Made by a program: the position numbers and the translations under genes. Below, one piece after another: positions 33,890 through 34,359 of a stretch of 34,359 nucleotides of DNA; the stretch's first letter is position 1, and every line of letters begins with the position of its first letter. Where the stretch lies: contig PUPA01000169.1 of the NCBI GenBank assembly GCA_003552885.1, positions 1 to 34,359 on the forward strand, in the 5' to 3' direction. The notes under the pieces are model-generated. The model worked only from the letters and a program-made list of their open reading frames with translations. It made no database searches and was not told the DNA's origin. This stretch comes from Natrialbaceae archaeon. Its GTDB lineage: Archaea > Halobacteriota > Halobacteria > Halobacteriales > Natrialbaceae.

Positions 33890-34359
33890 TCACGCCGAGA
33901 CGTGGCCCTCAGCTTCGAGGAGTTCGTGATACCGGTTGCGGATCGTCACCTCGGAGACGTTCGAGACCTCGCTGACCTGGTTCTGGGTCACCTTCTCGTT
34001 GGTGAGGAGGGCGGCGGCGTAGACGGCGGCGGCGGCCAGCCCGACCGGCGACTTCCCCGAGTGAACCCCCTCCCGCCGGGCGGCCTCGAGCAGCGCCCGG
34101 GCGCGGCGTTCGGTCTCGTCCGAGAGGCCGAGATCGCTGGCAAAACGGGGGACGTAGCTGGCCGGGTCGGCCGGCTTGACCTCCAGTCCCAGCTCGCGGA
34201 CGACGTACCGGTAGGTGCGGGCGATCTCGTCTTTCCCCACCCGGCTGACGGCGGAGATCTCGTCGAGGCTCCGCGGGGTCCCCGCCTGCCGGGCCGCCGC
34301 GTACAGCGACGACGTCGCCACCCCCTCGATCGATCGTCCCGGCAGCAGATCCTCCTCTA
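33890..34359 (-). CDS. tfb: Transcription initiation factor TFB, 5' end beyond the window
   Basis: 155 residues of the C-terminal core are visible, read from the right-hand edge. The frame is open to the edge and continues upstream of it (EEDLLPGRSIEGVATSSLYAAARQAG), so the zinc ribbon and first part of cyclin repeat 1 are outside. Present are the end of repeat 1 (SLDEISAVSRVGKDEIARTYRYVVRELG) and repeat 2 (SDETERRARALLEAARREG ... GLAAAAVYAAALLTNEKVTQNQVSEVSNVSEVTIRNRYHELLEAEG), whose helix-turn-helix reads the BRE. Haloarchaea carry several TFB copies; which one this is cannot be told. It reads toward fixA. Confidence 0.92.
   Translation of the reverse strand, partial: EEDLLPGRSIEGVATSSLYAAARQAGTPRSLDEISAVSRVGKDEIARTYRYVVRELGLEVKPADPASYVPRFASDLGLSDETERRARALLEAARREGVHSGKSPVGLAAAAVYAAALLTNEKVTQNQVSEVSNVSEVTIRNRYHELLEAEGHVSA

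Overview
The window is a piece of chromosome from a haloarchaeon (class Halobacteria). The base composition is very GC-rich. The deduced proteins are strongly acidic (Asp/Glu-rich, Lys-poor). Many start codons lie about 27-30 nt downstream of a TATA-like element, the spacing expected of leaderless archaeal mRNAs. Several gene families are typical of this group: RpaC, the fused histone doublet, HTH_10 regulators, LonB, AglF/AglM/AglJ and DUF2150. No insertion sequence, integrase, CRISPR array or rRNA was seen. The content is mostly core genome, so the less expected signals lie in regulatory DNA, small repeats and degenerate genes.

Layout. 1-1040: an HTH_10 (Bat-type) regulator, a hairpin-rich spacer and tRNA-Arg(GCG). 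1158-4146: a probable chromatin/ssDNA block with a tiny upstream ORF, the triple-OB-fold ssDNA-binding protein RpaC, a tandem histone and a histone-deacetylase-family enzyme. It converges with the CCA-adding enzyme (4143-5543). 5638-6897: tRNA-Asn(GTT), a DUF2150 protein and a PH-like small protein. 6949-11884: a Bax1-type nuclease (DUF790), then three N-glycosylation genes, aglF, aglM and aglJ. 11928-16399: archaeal PEP carboxylase and NadM on the minus strand, then LonB on the plus strand. 16400-18255: a CPBP membrane protease, a small membrane protein and a methylguanine methyltransferase. 18360-21675: an MFS transporter, a cupin and aroA. 21728-25473: a membrane protein with its winged-helix regulator, a small zinc-ribbon protein, a purine PRTase, gpmI and a degenerate membrane-protein gene. 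25669-29393: trpC-trpB-trpA followed by the archaeal shikimate-entry aldolase. 29482-34359: a cysteine-less MGMT relative, a small protein, the fixABCX electron-transfer operon and a TFB gene cut by the window edge.

How the genes connect. Aromatic amino-acid synthesis is represented by aroA, the ADH synthase and trpCBA. The trp promoter carries two TGTACA boxes exactly 20 bp apart, overlapping the TATA region. Surface glycosylation is represented by sugar-nucleotide synthesis (AglF, AglM) and the first dolichol-phosphate glycosyltransferase (AglJ). Membrane proteolysis is represented by LonB beside a CPBP protease. FixABCX would couple electron bifurcation to the quinone pool.

I did not find a clear new multi-gene system. 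The most interesting signals are: short tandem duplications in at least six intergenic gaps; a tRNA-Arg 3'-end copy built into a hairpin cluster; a leaderless micro-ORF ending 1 nt before rpaC; a perfect 10-bp dyad over the histone TATA box; and a catalytic-cysteine-less alkyltransferase homologue in the same window as an intact one.
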